From Polycyclovorans sp. (GTDB lineage: Bacteria; Pseudomonadota; Gammaproteobacteria; Nevskiales; Nevskiaceae), in NCBI GenBank assembly GCA_002706265.1, contig PAKU01000036.1, positions 1-64,000 on the forward strand: 64,000 bases of DNA, in the 5' to 3' direction. Of this stretch, positions 1 through 9,642 are shown in pieces. Position 1 is the first letter of the stretch, and the number at the start of each line of letters is the position of its first letter. A model generated the notes under the pieces. It did no database searches. It saw nothing but the letters and a program-made list of their open reading frames with translations, and was not told where the DNA came from. Both the position numbers and the translations under genes were made by a program.

Positions 1-551
1 GGGGCACGGGCCGGCGCGGCGGTGGCCGGCGGGGCCACGACCGGCGTGGGCGCCGGGGGCCGGGTGGCCGGTGGCGGTGCCGCAGTGGGTGCTTGCGGCA
101 ACGGGCGGCGCAGCGTTGGCGCGACCGGGGCCGGCGTCGCGACCGACGGTGCGGCAATGATCGGCGGCGGCGGATCAAGGAACACGGTGTATTCACGCAG
201 CACGCGGCCGGTGGCGGAGCGTACGTCCAGCAACAGGGTGAGGAACGGTTCGCGCACGATGCGCGAGGCGCTGATCTCGATGCGCGGCGGGCTGCCGGGC
301 ACCACCTTGAAGGCCAGGTCGCTGAGGTAGTCGGCGCGCTCGATGCCCATGCGCTCGAAATCGGCGCGGTCCGCAAGCTTCACGCGCACGGCATCAAGCT
401 GGTCGATGGGCACCGCCAGCAAGGGAATCTGGGCGACGAAGGGCTGGTTCAGCGCGGACCGCACTTGAATCTCACCCAGGCCCAGGGCCATGGCGGTCGG
501 CGTGCCGATCAGGGCGAGCAGGCCCAGTGTGGCAACGAAGAAACGACGCAT
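1..551 (-). CDS. fimV: FimV-family protein, N-terminal part (runs off window)
   Basis: The reading frame starts at the ATG at 551 and leaves the window after about 183 residues. It opens with a signal peptide (MRRFFVATLGLLALIGTPTAMA) and then the mature start LGLGEIQVRSALNQPF, the hallmark of the FimV N-terminus. Around residues 90-110 the typical REPFLTLLLDVR and LLREYTVFLDPP motifs appear, followed by a Pro/Ala-rich linker. FimV proteins are inner-membrane and periplasmic peptidoglycan-binding scaffolds that assemble the type IV pilus secretin and act in twitching motility and polar localisation. Its place after leuB-asd-usg matches many gammaproteobacteria. The LysM and cytoplasmic TPR parts lie outside the window. 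Confidence 0.9.
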   Translation of the reverse strand, partial: MRRFFVATLGLLALIGTPTAMALGLGEIQVRSALNQPFVAQIPLLAVPIDQLDAVRVKLADRADFERMGIERADYLSDLAFKVVPGSPPRIEISASRIVREPFLTLLLDVRSATGRVLREYTVFLDPPPPIIAAPSVATPAPVAPTLRRPLPQAPTAAPPPATRPPAPTPVVAPPATAAPARA

Positions 552-633
552 TCCCCTCTCCCTAGAATTCAGGCGGCTTGGCGCCTTGGGACAATCAACA
601 AACCACGCGAACATTAACCCGCAATTGTTTCAA

Positions 634-1554
634 TTAACGGGGAAACGTAGGGACTGTATGTCCGCTCAGCCGGCGCAGCAAGCGGGCAGCGGGCCCAGCG
701 GCGCCGACGCCCAGATTGTCGGCGACCACCGCAAACTGTAATCGGCGCTGGCTGACCTGCAGGTCGCGGATCTGCAGGCCGGCTGCGGCGGCCATCAGGG
801 TCACCGGCGAGGGCGGCGCATCCTCTTTGCCGCTGACCACCAGGCCCGCGATCTGCGCCAGGCAGTCTTCGATCTGGTGGACGTCGGCCGCATCGCGCAG
901 GGTCGCGAACACACTGATCGACAGCCCCACGAACACCGGCACGTCCCAGGTTTGCACCTGCACGACGTCTTCGGCACCCGGCCACAGGGCCGCCGCGCAG
1001 GCAGCGTCGGCATCCGGCACCGGGCTGACCGGCAGGGTGTTGAAGGCGATGCGCTGCGGGTAGACGCCCACTGGCGGCTCGCGGAAGTTCAGCACGGCGG
1101 CGGTCTGCTGGCCGAGTATTTCCAGCGCCGCGCTGCCGCGTTCAGAGGCGGGCTGCAGCACCGTGGCCGCAACCGAGGTCACGCCAAAGGCGCCGTGCAG
1201 GGGCCGCAGCAGGGTTGCCAGCGTCAGCCAGGCGCTGCTGGCCAATCGCAGTTGCGCGCCGGGCATCGGGTCTTCGGCCGACACCATGACCGGCCAACGC
1301 GCGTCACCGGCGCCATTGAACCCCAGCGCCGGCAGGCCCTGCCCGGCCAGCGCGGCCAGCCGATCTGCGGCGCCCGGCACCGAGCCATCGGCGCAGGCCA
1401 CGGCAATCTGCGCCGGCAGGGCATCGTCCAGGTCTGCGGCATCGACCGCCAACACACCACGGCGTGGGTGCCCTGCATCGGCCAGCGCATCGATCAGCAG
1501 CGCGCCGACCGGGCTGTCGGCTCCGAGTACGGCGATCAGCGCCGCGGCGCTCAA
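634..1554 (-). CDS. usg: Usg-1-like aspartate-semialdehyde dehydrogenase paralogue
   Basis: This is a 306-residue protein with the NAD-binding start [18 protein letters not shown] and the Asd-type dimerisation fold (FNTLPVSPV near the middle). The longer open frame reaches 1620, but a TTG at 1554 overlaps the asd stop (TTGA) and gives a start right before the Rossmann strand, so I chose it. Where true ASA dehydrogenases carry the active-site cysteine, this protein has [10 protein letters not shown], so it is probably catalytically inactive. Usg-type proteins are common next to asd or truA, and their function is unknown. It is translationally coupled to asd upstream and followed by fimV. Confidence 0.8.
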   Translation of the reverse strand: MSAAALIAVLGADSPVGALLIDALADAGHPRRGVLAVDAADLDDALPAQIAVACADGSVPGAADRLAALAGQGLPALGFNGAGDARWPVMVSAEDPMPGAQLRLASSAWLTLATLLRPLHGAFGVTSVAATVLQPASERGSAALEILGQQTAAVLNFREPPVGVYPQRIAFNTLPVSPVPDADAACAAALWPGAEDVVQVQTWDVPVFVGLSISVFATLRDAADVHQIEDCLAQIAGLVVSGKEDAPPSPVTLMAAAAGLQIRDLQVSQRRLQFAVVADNLGVGAAGPAARLLRRLSGHTVPTFPR

Positions 1555-2675
1555 TGCGTCAGACCGGGCGTGGTCAGCAGGATTCTGAGCATGCGGCGCA
1601 GGGGCTCGGCGGCGCCCCACAGCAACTGGTCACCGATGACGAAGGCCGAGACGTACTGCGGCCCGAGGTTGAGCTTGCGGACCCGGCCCACGCCGATTTC
1701 CAGGCCGCCGGTGATGGCGGCGGGAATCAACTGCTGCACCGTGGCGGCGCGATCGTTCGGCACCCATTTCACCCAGTCGTTACCGGAACGGATGATGCGC
1801 TCGATCTCGGTGAGCGGCAGGTCCTGGTGCAGCTTCAGGGTCAGCGCCAGGCTATGGCAGCGCATGGCGCCGATGCGCACGCACAGGCCATCGACCGGAA
1901 TGGGCTTGGCGCTGCCGAGAATCTTGTTGACCTCGGCCTGGCCTTTCCATTCTTCCTTGGTCTGGCCGTTGTCGCGCTGCGCGTCGATCCACGGAATCAG
2001 GCCGCCGGCCAGCGGCGCGCCGAAGTACTCGGTCGGCACGTCGTGGCGGATGGCGTCGGCCACCTTGCGGTCGATGTCGAGAATCGCCGAGGCCGGATCG
2101 GCCAACTCGGCCGCCACCGCGCCGTGCACCGCGCCCATGCCGGCGACGAGTTCACGCATGTGATTGGCACCGCCGCCCGAAGCGGCCTGGTAGGTCATGG
2201 AGCTGACCCACTCCACCAGCCCTTCGCGAAACAGCCCGCCCACGCCCATCAACAGGATGGAGTTGGTGCAGTTGCCGCCGATGAAGTTCTTGACGCCGCG
2301 GGTCAGCGCATCGTCGATCACCTGGCGGTTGACCGGGTCGAGCACGATGACGGCGTCCTCGTTCATGCGCAGCGCCGAGGCGGCGTCGATCCAGTAGCCG
2401 TTCCAACCGCTGGCGCGCAGCTTCGGAAAAACGGCGTGGGTGTAGTCGCCGCCCTGGCAGGTGAGCACCACGTCCATGGCCGCAAGCGCCTCGATGCTGT
2501 TGGCATCTTTCAGGGTCTGCGTCGCGCAGCCTTCGATCTCGGGGCCGGCGCCGCCGGCGTTCGAGGTCGAGAAAAAATGGGGCTCGATCAGCCCGAAGTC
2601 GCCCTCGGCCTGCATGCGCGCCATCAGCACCGAACCCACCATGCCCCGCCACCCGACAAATCCTACTTTGGTCAT
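1551..2675 (-). CDS. asd: Aspartate-semialdehyde dehydrogenase
   Basis: Asd reduces aspartyl phosphate to aspartate semialdehyde with NADPH, the branch point to lysine/diaminopimelate, threonine and methionine. The 374-residue protein starts [17 protein letters not shown], the NADP-binding motif of the gram-negative enzyme. The catalytic cysteine is C136 in [12 protein letters not shown], and [15 protein letters not shown] follows. I chose the ATG at 2675 because AGGA lies 8 bases upstream. An in-frame ATG at 2684 and a TTG at 2693 are alternatives. Its length fits the E. coli enzyme (367 residues). It lies downstream of leuB, separated by REP-like repeats, and overlaps usg. Confidence 0.95.
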   Translation of the reverse strand: MTKVGFVGWRGMVGSVLMARMQAEGDFGLIEPHFFSTSNAGGAGPEIEGCATQTLKDANSIEALAAMDVVLTCQGGDYTHAVFPKLRASGWNGYWIDAASALRMNEDAVIVLDPVNRQVIDDALTRGVKNFIGGNCTNSILLMGVGGLFREGLVEWVSSMTYQAASGGGANHMRELVAGMGAVHGAVAAELADPASAILDIDRKVADAIRHDVPTEYFGAPLAGGLIPWIDAQRDNGQTKEEWKGQAEVNKILGSAKPIPVDGLCVRIGAMRCHSLALTLKLHQDLPLTEIERIIRSGNDWVKWVPNDRAATVQQLIPAAITGGLEIGVGRVRKLNLGPQYVSAFVIGDQLLWGAAEPLRRMLRILLTTPGLTH

Positions 2676-2710
2676 TGCATTCATCCTGATCAATCCAGCT
2701 GCTGATGTAG

Positions 2711-2759
2711 GTCGACCTTGAGGCCGACGCCGAGGCGTGTCGTCGGGTTCAAACCCGAC
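2711..2759. repeat. Pair of REP-like palindromes between asd and leuB
   Basis: Two adjacent inverted repeats lie in the leuB-asd gap. One is an imperfect palindrome at 2711-2728 (GTCGACCTTGAGGCCGAC). The other is a perfect one at 2742-2759 with arms GTCGGGTT and AACCCGAC around CA. The head GTAGGTCG resembles REP elements of Pseudomonas and Xanthomonas. Related palindromes occur near 22778 and 62703. They could form hairpins in the leu-asd mRNA and modulate its stability. Confidence 0.6.
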
Positions 2760-2776
2760 CGACGGGCGCCCAGGCC

Positions 2777-3853
<1,077 letters not shown>

Positions 3854-3887
3854 GTTGCGTCTCGTCAGTCTTGAGGATGATGGGGCG

Positions 3888-4526
3888 TCAGGCAAACAAC
3901 CACGGCGCCTGCTGCTGGCGCTGTGCTTCGTAGGCCTTGATGGCGTCGGCGTTCTGCAGGGTCAGGCCAATTTCATCCAGGCCTTCGATGAGGTTGTGCT
4001 TGTGATGCGGGTTGATGTCGAACCCGAAGCGGCGTCCGTCGGGCAGGCGCACCTGCTGGGCCGGCAGGTCGAGGGTGATCTCGGCGCTCGCGTCGGCGTT
4101 CACCACGTCGAACAGGGCCTGCACCTGGTCTTCGGCCAGGGCCACCGGCAAAAAGCCGTTCTTGAAGCAGTTGGAGAAGAAAATATCGGCAAAGCTGGGG
4201 GCGATGACGGCGCGCAGGCCATAGTCGTCCATGGCCCACACGGCATGCTCGCGTGAAGAACCGCAGCCGAAGTTGTCGCGCGCCAGCAGGATCTGCGCGC
4301 CCGCGTGCCTGGGATCATTGAGCACGAAGTCTGGATTCGGTCGCCGCGTGGCCGGGTCGATGTCCAGCGTGCCGGGGTCCAGATAGCGCCAGTCATCGAA
4401 CAGGAACGGGCCAAAGCCGGTGCGCTTGATCGACTTCAGGTACTGCTTGGGAATGATGGCGTCGGTGTCCACGTTGGGACGGTCCAAGGGCAGGGCCTTG
4501 GCGGTGAGCTGGGTAAAGGCACGCAT
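3888..4526 (-). CDS. leuD: 3-isopropylmalate dehydratase small subunit
   Basis: The small subunit of isopropylmalate isomerase pairs with LeuC to interconvert 2- and 3-isopropylmalate through a [4Fe-4S] cluster. The 212-residue protein has the expected [18 protein letters not shown] start, the swivelling-domain motif [16 protein letters not shown] and [13 protein letters not shown]. Its ATG overlaps the stop of leuC (TGATG), so the two subunits are translationally coupled. Confidence 0.96.
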   Translation of the reverse strand: MRAFTQLTAKALPLDRPNVDTDAIIPKQYLKSIKRTGFGPFLFDDWRYLDPGTLDIDPATRRPNPDFVLNDPRHAGAQILLARDNFGCGSSREHAVWAMDDYGLRAVIAPSFADIFFSNCFKNGFLPVALAEDQVQALFDVVNADASAEITLDLPAQQVRLPDGRRFGFDINPHHKHNLIEGLDEIGLTLQNADAIKAYEAQRQQQAPWLFA

Positions 4527-5938
4527 CAGAAGCTCCTCACGTCAACGAAATGTCCAGCAATCCCGGCCGCTGCGGCCATGGCCGGACTCACCAGATGGGT
4601 GCGCCCGCCCTGCCCCTGCCGCCCCTCGAAGTTGCGGTTGCTGGTGGAGGCACAGCGCTCACCCGGCTCCAGCCGGTCGGCATTCATCGCCAGGCACATG
4701 GAACACCCGGGCTCACGCCATTCGAAGCCGGCCTCCAGAAAAATCCGGTCCAGACCTTCGGCCTCGGCCTGCTGCTTCACCAACCCTGAGCCCGGCACCA
4801 CCATGGCCAGCATCACGCTGTCGGCCTTCTTGCGGCCCTTCACCACCTGGGCGGCGGCGCGCAGGTCTTCGATGCGCGAATTGGTGCACGAACCGATGAA
4901 CACCTTGTCGATGCGGATCTGCTCGATGGGCGTGTTGGCGGTCAGGCCCATGTAGGCCAGCGCCTTCTCCATGCCGCTGCGCTTGACCGGGTCGGTGGCG
5001 GTGGCCGGATCGGGCACGCGCGCGGTCACCGGGCCGACCATCTCGGGCGAGGTGCCCCAGGTGACCTGCGGCGCAATCTCGGCGGCGTCGATCTCGATCA
5101 CCTTGTCGAACACGGCACCGGGATCGGACTTGAGCGTTTTCCAGTAAGCCACGGCCGCATCCCAGTGCACCGCCTTGGGCGCGAAGGGGCGGCCCTTCAC
5201 GTAGGCAATGGTCTTGTCATCCACCGCCACCAGGCCGGCGCGCGCGCCGCCTTCAATGGCCATGTTGCACAGGGTCATGCGGCCTTCCATCGACAGGTCT
5301 TCGATGGCCTCGCCCGCGTACTCCACGACGAAGCCGGTGCCCCCCGCCGTGCCCAGACGGCCGATGATGGCCAGGGTGATGTCCTTGCCGGTCACACCCG
5401 GGCCGACATGGCCGTTGACGCGAATCAGCATCGACTTGGCCTTCTTCAGCACCAGTGTTTGCGTGGCCAGGGCGTGCTCGACCTCGGAGGTGCCGATGCC
5501 GAAGGCCAATGCCCCGAAGGCCCCGTGGGTCGAGGTGTGCGAGTCACCGCAGACCACGGTCATGCCCGGCAGGGTGGCGCCCTGCTCCGGCCCCATGACA
5601 TGGACGATGCCCTGGCGCACATCCATCAGATCGAACTTGGTGATGCCGAACTCGGCGCAGTTGCTGTCCAGCGCGTCCAGCTGCGCGCGGGAAATCGGGT
5701 CGGCAATGCCGCCGGCGCGATTCACGGTGGGCACGTTGTGGTCCGGCACCGCCAGGTTGGCGGCCAGCCGCCACGGCTTGCGCCCATTGATGCGCAAGCC
5801 GTCAAACGCCTGCGGGCTGGTGACTTCGTGCACCAGATGGCGGTCGATGTAGATCAGGGCCGAACCATCACCGGCATCGGTCACCACATGGGCGTTCCAG
5901 ACTTTGTCGTACAGCGTCTGCGGGGTTTGCGTGGGCAC
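4526..5938 (-). CDS. leuC: 3-isopropylmalate dehydratase large subunit
   Basis: This is the large [4Fe-4S] aconitase-family subunit of isopropylmalate isomerase, 470 residues, the usual length. The start [12 protein letters not shown] and the [16 protein letters not shown] segment are typical. The cluster cysteines are visible in [13 protein letters not shown] and in [11 protein letters not shown] near the C-terminus. It is the first gene of the minus-strand leucine operon. The upstream intergenic region is shared with a divergent LysR regulator and carries a palindromic site. Confidence 0.97.
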   Translation of the reverse strand: MPTQTPQTLYDKVWNAHVVTDAGDGSALIYIDRHLVHEVTSPQAFDGLRINGRKPWRLAANLAVPDHNVPTVNRAGGIADPISRAQLDALDSNCAEFGITKFDLMDVRQGIVHVMGPEQGATLPGMTVVCGDSHTSTHGAFGALAFGIGTSEVEHALATQTLVLKKAKSMLIRVNGHVGPGVTGKDITLAIIGRLGTAGGTGFVVEYAGEAIEDLSMEGRMTLCNMAIEGGARAGLVAVDDKTIAYVKGRPFAPKAVHWDAAVAYWKTLKSDPGAVFDKVIEIDAAEIAPQVTWGTSPEMVGPVTARVPDPATATDPVKRSGMEKALAYMGLTANTPIEQIRIDKVFIGSCTNSRIEDLRAAAQVVKGRKKADSVMLAMVVPGSGLVKQQAEAEGLDRIFLEAGFEWREPGCSMCLAMNADRLEPGERCASTSNRNFEGRQGQGGRTHLVSPAMAAAAGIAGHFVDVRSF

Positions 5939-5989
5939 TGGCGGGCTCCGGGCGGACGGGAAAGTGCCGACATGTTAGGCCGCGCACAT

Positions 5990-6014
5990 TGATAACTCCA
6001 ATGAATCGTTATCA
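5990..6014. promoter_or_regulatory. LysR-type inverted repeat in the leuC/lysR divergent region
   Basis: A perfect inverted repeat with 7-bp arms, TGATAAC and GTTATCA, is separated by 11 bases. It lies midway between the leuC start (5938) and the LysR start (6083). The T-N11-A geometry is the classic LysR-type regulator box. The adjacent TATCATAATGG sequence offers AT-rich -10 material. Binding by the neighbouring regulator is inferred from position and geometry. Confidence 0.65.
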
Positions 6015-6082
6015 TAATGGACATGCGTTTCAGGAATGATGAGCGCGCCTGATCCGCCCCGGCACTCGCCCAAGAGCACCCC

Positions 6083-6958
6083 ATGGACACCCAACTGCTC
6101 ACCGCCTTCATCGAAGTGGCCGACAGCCAGTCGTTCACGCGCGCCGCCGCCCACCTGCACCTGTCGCAGCCCGCCATCAGCAAACGCATCACCGCCCTGG
6201 AGCAGCAGGTCGGCCGCGCGCTGTTCGACCGCGTCGGCCGAAGCATCAGCCTCACCGATGCCGGACGCACCCTGCTGCCGTATGCCCGCAAGGCCCTGCA
6301 CGACATCGAGGACGGGCGTCGCGCCCTGTCACGACTTTCCGGCCAGGTCAGCGGGCGGCTGAGCATTGGCACCAGTCACCACATAGGCCTGCATCGCCTG
6401 CCGCCGGTGTTGCGCACCTTTACGCGCGACTTTCCGCAGGTGGACCTCGACCTGCACTTCATGGACTCCGAAGTGGCCTGCGACGCGGTGCTGGCCGGCA
6501 AGCTGGAACTGGGCATCGTCACCCTGCCCACGCAGCCACTGGCCCATCTGCAGACGCGCGTCGTCTGGCCAGACCCGCTGGTCATCGTCTGCGCGCCCGG
6601 GCATCCGCTGGCACAGGCCACCGCACTGCGCCTGCCGCAACTGGCCGAACATCCTGCCGTGCTGCCCGATGCCGCCACCTACACCCACCGCATCATCTCC
6701 GAGGTGCTGGCCGCGCACGGCGTGCGTCCGCATGTGCGGCTGGCCACCAATTATCTGGAAACCCTGAAAATGCTCGCCGCCATCGGCCTGGGCTGGAGCG
6801 TGCTGCCGGCCTCGATGATGGATGACAGCCTGGTGGCCCTGCACCTGCCCACGCTCGACATGACCCGCAGCCTGGGGCTGGTCTGGCACGAACGCCGCAC
6901 CTTGTCGGGGGCCGCGCAGGCGCTGATGCGGTTGATGCCCGAAGCCGCCGAGGTGTGA
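6083..6958 (+). CDS. LysR-family transcriptional regulator divergent from leuC
   Basis: A 291-residue LysR regulator. The N-terminal winged helix-turn-helix (residues 1-60) contains SFTRAAAHLHLSQPAISKRITALEQQVGRALFDRVGR. The remainder is the periplasmic-binding-like effector domain starting at GRLSIGTSHHIGLHRLPPVL. Transcription diverges from leuCDB, and a 7-11-7 inverted repeat lies between the two genes. It is therefore a plausible activator of the leucine operon that senses a pathway intermediate, but that role is inferred from context. LysR proteins beside leuC are common in gammaproteobacteria. Confidence 0.88.
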   Translation: MDTQLLTAFIEVADSQSFTRAAAHLHLSQPAISKRITALEQQVGRALFDRVGRSISLTDAGRTLLPYARKALHDIEDGRRALSRLSGQVSGRLSIGTSHHIGLHRLPPVLRTFTRDFPQVDLDLHFMDSEVACDAVLAGKLELGIVTLPTQPLAHLQTRVVWPDPLVIVCAPGHPLAQATALRLPQLAEHPAVLPDAATYTHRIISEVLAAHGVRPHVRLATNYLETLKMLAAIGLGWSVLPASMMDDSLVALHLPTLDMTRSLGLVWHERRTLSGAAQALMRLMPEAAEV

Positions 6959-7034
6959 TGCACGCCATCGGGATCTGGCCGGTTGCAGCCCTCACGCCGC
7001 GACTTGACCGGGCGCGGGGGGTGATGGGCGCCCA

Positions 7035-7580
7035 TCAGTCGTCCGCCAGGGCCCCGAACAGGGCGCGCCGCTGGGCGCCGGTCAGCGCGCGCATCCGCGC
7101 GATGTTGGCGTCGGGAATGCCGTGGGCGTCGGGGTGGCGCGCCACCGCCGCCGCCACGCTGGCTTCGCGCAACAGGTGAATCAGCGGCACCGGGGCGCGG
7201 TTGGTGAGGTGGCTGGGATCGTCCGGCGGCAGGCCGTCGAAGCGGTACGCCGGATGAAAACTGGCCACCTGGTAAACGCCGATACGGCCCTGCCGTTTCA
7301 GCAGCCGCTCGACCTCGTCGAGCACGTCCAGATACGCATCGAAGCGCGACAGCATCCGCGGAATGGCGATCAGGGTGGTGTCGAGCTCGGTGGCCGGGCG
7401 GTCGTCCAGCCGGTTGATTTCGTCCTGCACATCGTCGAGCAGGGCCACCGGCTCCTCGGCGCGGCTGACCACGATGCGCAGCCGCTGCTCGCGAACCGTC
7501 GCCGCCGCAAATGGACAAAGGTTCAGGCCCACCACCACCGACTCCAGCCAATGGCGCACCGCCTGCTCGACACCCTGCAT
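7035..7580 (-). CDS. DUF1415 family protein
   Basis: The 181-residue protein matches the DUF1415 pattern: VVVGLNLCPFA near the start, LYQVASFHPAYRF-type sequence (here IGVYQVASFHPAYRFDG) in the middle, and NRAPVPLIHLLREASV later. The function is unknown. The conserved LNLCPFA cysteine and the histidines suggest a binding or catalytic site. I started at MQGVEQAVRHW because the 11 residues upstream of it are not typical. It is transcribed divergently from dacB. Confidence 0.8.
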   Translation of the reverse strand: MQGVEQAVRHWLESVVVGLNLCPFAAATVREQRLRIVVSRAEEPVALLDDVQDEINRLDDRPATELDTTLIAIPRMLSRFDAYLDVLDEVERLLKRQGRIGVYQVASFHPAYRFDGLPPDDPSHLTNRAPVPLIHLLREASVAAAVARHPDAHGIPDANIARMRALTGAQRRALFGALADD

Positions 7581-7643
7581 GAAGCCTCCGAATCGCGTGC
7601 CCAGGCACCCCATCAGACCAAACCCGCTCGCTACACTGCGTCG

Positions 7644-9146
7644 ATGAGATTACCGAACAACGTGGCGGGTCGAAGCGTGAGATTGTCGTGTATCGCTGCC
7701 TTTCTGGGCCTGATCTGCAGCGCGGCGCCCACGCTGGCAACCGCCCAGCACTGGCCCGCCCTGCAGAAGCTGCAGAACGAACGAAGCGCCCGCATCAGCG
7801 CCATGGTCTACGACCTGGACAGCGGCAAGCCCATCGCCGTCATGGCACCAAAGCGCCGCCTGTCGCCGGCATCGCTGACCAAGCTGGTGCTGGCCGCGTC
7901 GGTGCTTGAGCAATGGCCCGGCGATCACCGCTTCATGACCCGCCTCACGGGCGCGCTGCCCGACCCCGACGGTGTGGTCGACAGTGACCTGTGGGTCAGC
8001 GGCGAGGGCGATCCCAGTGTCGAGCACCGCGACATCTGGCTGCTGGCCGCGCGGCTCAAGCAGGCCGGCGTGACGCAGATCAACGGCGACGTGGTGACCA
8101 GCGCCGCGCCCTTCGGCACGCTCGAATGCGAGGTCAAGGACCGCTGCGAGGCCGAGCAACGCACCCATACCGCCTACGACGCGCCGCTGTCGGCCGTGGG
8201 CGTGGATTACGGCACCTGGTGCATCGACCTGGCGCCGCGGACGCCGGGCGAGGCCGCCGCGCTGAGTCACTGCGCCGCCTTCGACATGCCGATTCCGCTG
8301 GAAGGCGCCATCTCCAGCCGCAAGCCCGGCACCCGCGGCGCGATGTGGCTGGATCGTCGCAGCGTGCTGGGCGCCGACCACTTGGTGATGGGCGGCGACA
8401 TCGGCCAGCGCGCGCGGCTCTATCGGTCGATGAGCGACCCGGCCCTGGGCACTGGCCTGCTGTTGCGCCAGGCCCTGGCCGAGCTGGGCATCCGGGTGAT
8501 GGGGGAGGTGCGCGTCAGTGAATTCGCGGCGCCTGCCGCGCTGTTCTCGCTGGCCGGCCACGAGGGCGCGCCGGTACGCGAGCAGGTCGCCGGCCTGCTG
8601 CGCTATTCCAACAATTACACCTCCGACATGCTGACCCTGGGGCTGGCATTGGCGCGCACCCCGCAGCCTGTCAGCACGCTGGCCGAGGCGGCACAGTTGC
8701 TGAAAGCCAAGCTGGAACGCGCCCGCATCGCGGTGGGTCTGACCAACGACCCGGCCACCGACGCGCCCATCGTGCTGCACAGCGGCAGTGGCCTGACGCC
8801 GGAAAATCGCCTGTCGGCCGAAGACCTGGTGGCCTTGCTGCGGGACGAGTACCAACAGTCGCAGCATTTCCCGCTGTTCTATGCCGGACTGGTGGTGCCG
8901 GGCGAGGCGCCGAGCCGCATCATTCGTCACGGCAACGCCGACTGGCGCGAACGGGTCGCGCTCAAGACCGGCACCCTCAGCGAGCCCAATACGGTGTTCG
9001 GCACCGCCGGCTATCTGCGCAAGAAGGACGGCGGCTGGATGGCCTTTGCGGTCATCGTCAACGGCGCCGACCGCAAGGGCATTCCCATGAGCGTGTCGCT
9101 GCACGCCATCCGCTCCGACATCGAGGGCCTGCTCGCCGGGCATTGA
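7644..9146 (+). CDS. dacB: D-alanyl-D-alanine carboxypeptidase/endopeptidase (PBP4 type)
   Basis: A 500-residue peptidase S13 protein that trims or opens peptidoglycan peptide cross-links in the periplasm. A signal peptide ends near ATAQHWPAL (residue 35). The penicillin-binding triad is complete: SxxK at S77-K80 (PASLTK), SxN at S322 (RYSNNYTSD) and KTG at K441 (LKTGTLSE). The large insertion between the first and second motifs is typical of PBP4. The ATG at 7644 gives a clean signal peptide, although the frame is open far upstream. Confidence 0.93.
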   Translation: MRLPNNVAGRSVRLSCIAAFLGLICSAAPTLATAQHWPALQKLQNERSARISAMVYDLDSGKPIAVMAPKRRLSPASLTKLVLAASVLEQWPGDHRFMTRLTGALPDPDGVVDSDLWVSGEGDPSVEHRDIWLLAARLKQAGVTQINGDVVTSAAPFGTLECEVKDRCEAEQRTHTAYDAPLSAVGVDYGTWCIDLAPRTPGEAAALSHCAAFDMPIPLEGAISSRKPGTRGAMWLDRRSVLGADHLVMGGDIGQRARLYRSMSDPALGTGLLLRQALAELGIRVMGEVRVSEFAAPAALFSLAGHEGAPVREQVAGLLRYSNNYTSDMLTLGLALARTPQPVSTLAEAAQLLKAKLERARIAVGLTNDPATDAPIVLHSGSGLTPENRLSAEDLVALLRDEYQQSQHFPLFYAGLVVPGEAPSRIIRHGNADWRERVALKTGTLSEPNTVFGTAGYLRKKDGGWMAFAVIVNGADRKGIPMSVSLHAIRSDIEGLLAGH

Positions 9147-9177
9147 CCCACCGCCTTGGCGTATGCTCCGCCGCCTC

Positions 9178-9505
9178 AGGTGCCGTCCCGTGAATCGGGT
9201 CGGTGAAACGGGAAGTCCGTGAAATCCGGACGCTGCCCCCGCAACGGTAAATGGTTCGGGGTTGCGCCGGGCGCCTGGGCGGCAGGCAGGGTGTGTGCGA
9301 GGCAAGGCCGTTTTACGGCGATTCAGCGGGGGTTCCGCGGCGAATAGCAGGTCCTATTCATCGACGAAGCGCGCCTGAATCGGTCCGTCTGAACGGCTCC
9401 GTCGCAGCCACACGCAGTCCTGACGCCCGAGCGCCTGAAGCCACTGTCGGCAACGACGGGAAGGCCGCAACCCAGCACGCCATGAGTCCGGAGACCGGCC
9501 TGGGG
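9178..9505 (+). promoter_or_regulatory. Cobalamin riboswitch with a long internal extension
   Basis: All conserved cobalamin-riboswitch blocks are present in order: GGTGCC at about 9179, CGGTGAAACGGGAA at 9201, GCCCCCGCAACGGTAA at about 9235, GCCACTGTCGG at 9440, GGGAAGGCCGC near 9458 and AGTCCGGAGACCGGCCT at 9485. It lies directly upstream of a BtuB-like receptor, so it should repress that gene when vitamin B12 is plentiful. The stretch between GGTAA and GCCACTG is about 189 bases, far longer than usual. It holds extra hairpins such as GAATAG-CAGGTC-CTATTC at 9342-9359. Confidence 0.92.
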
Positions 9506-9642
9506 GAGAGGGTGTTGACGCCAGATCGCGCATGCGCGGCGGGCGCGTCGACACGCTCTCAGGTGCCGTGGTCGCGGAGGGCGAACCTGACGGATGGCAA
9601 CTGCCATGCGGCCACGGTTTGTCGATTGCCAATGGACTCTCC

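Noticed and set aside
7650..9305. 551-residue open frame opposite dacB.
   Set aside because: Antisense shadow of a GC-rich gene with intact catalytic motifs on the other strand.
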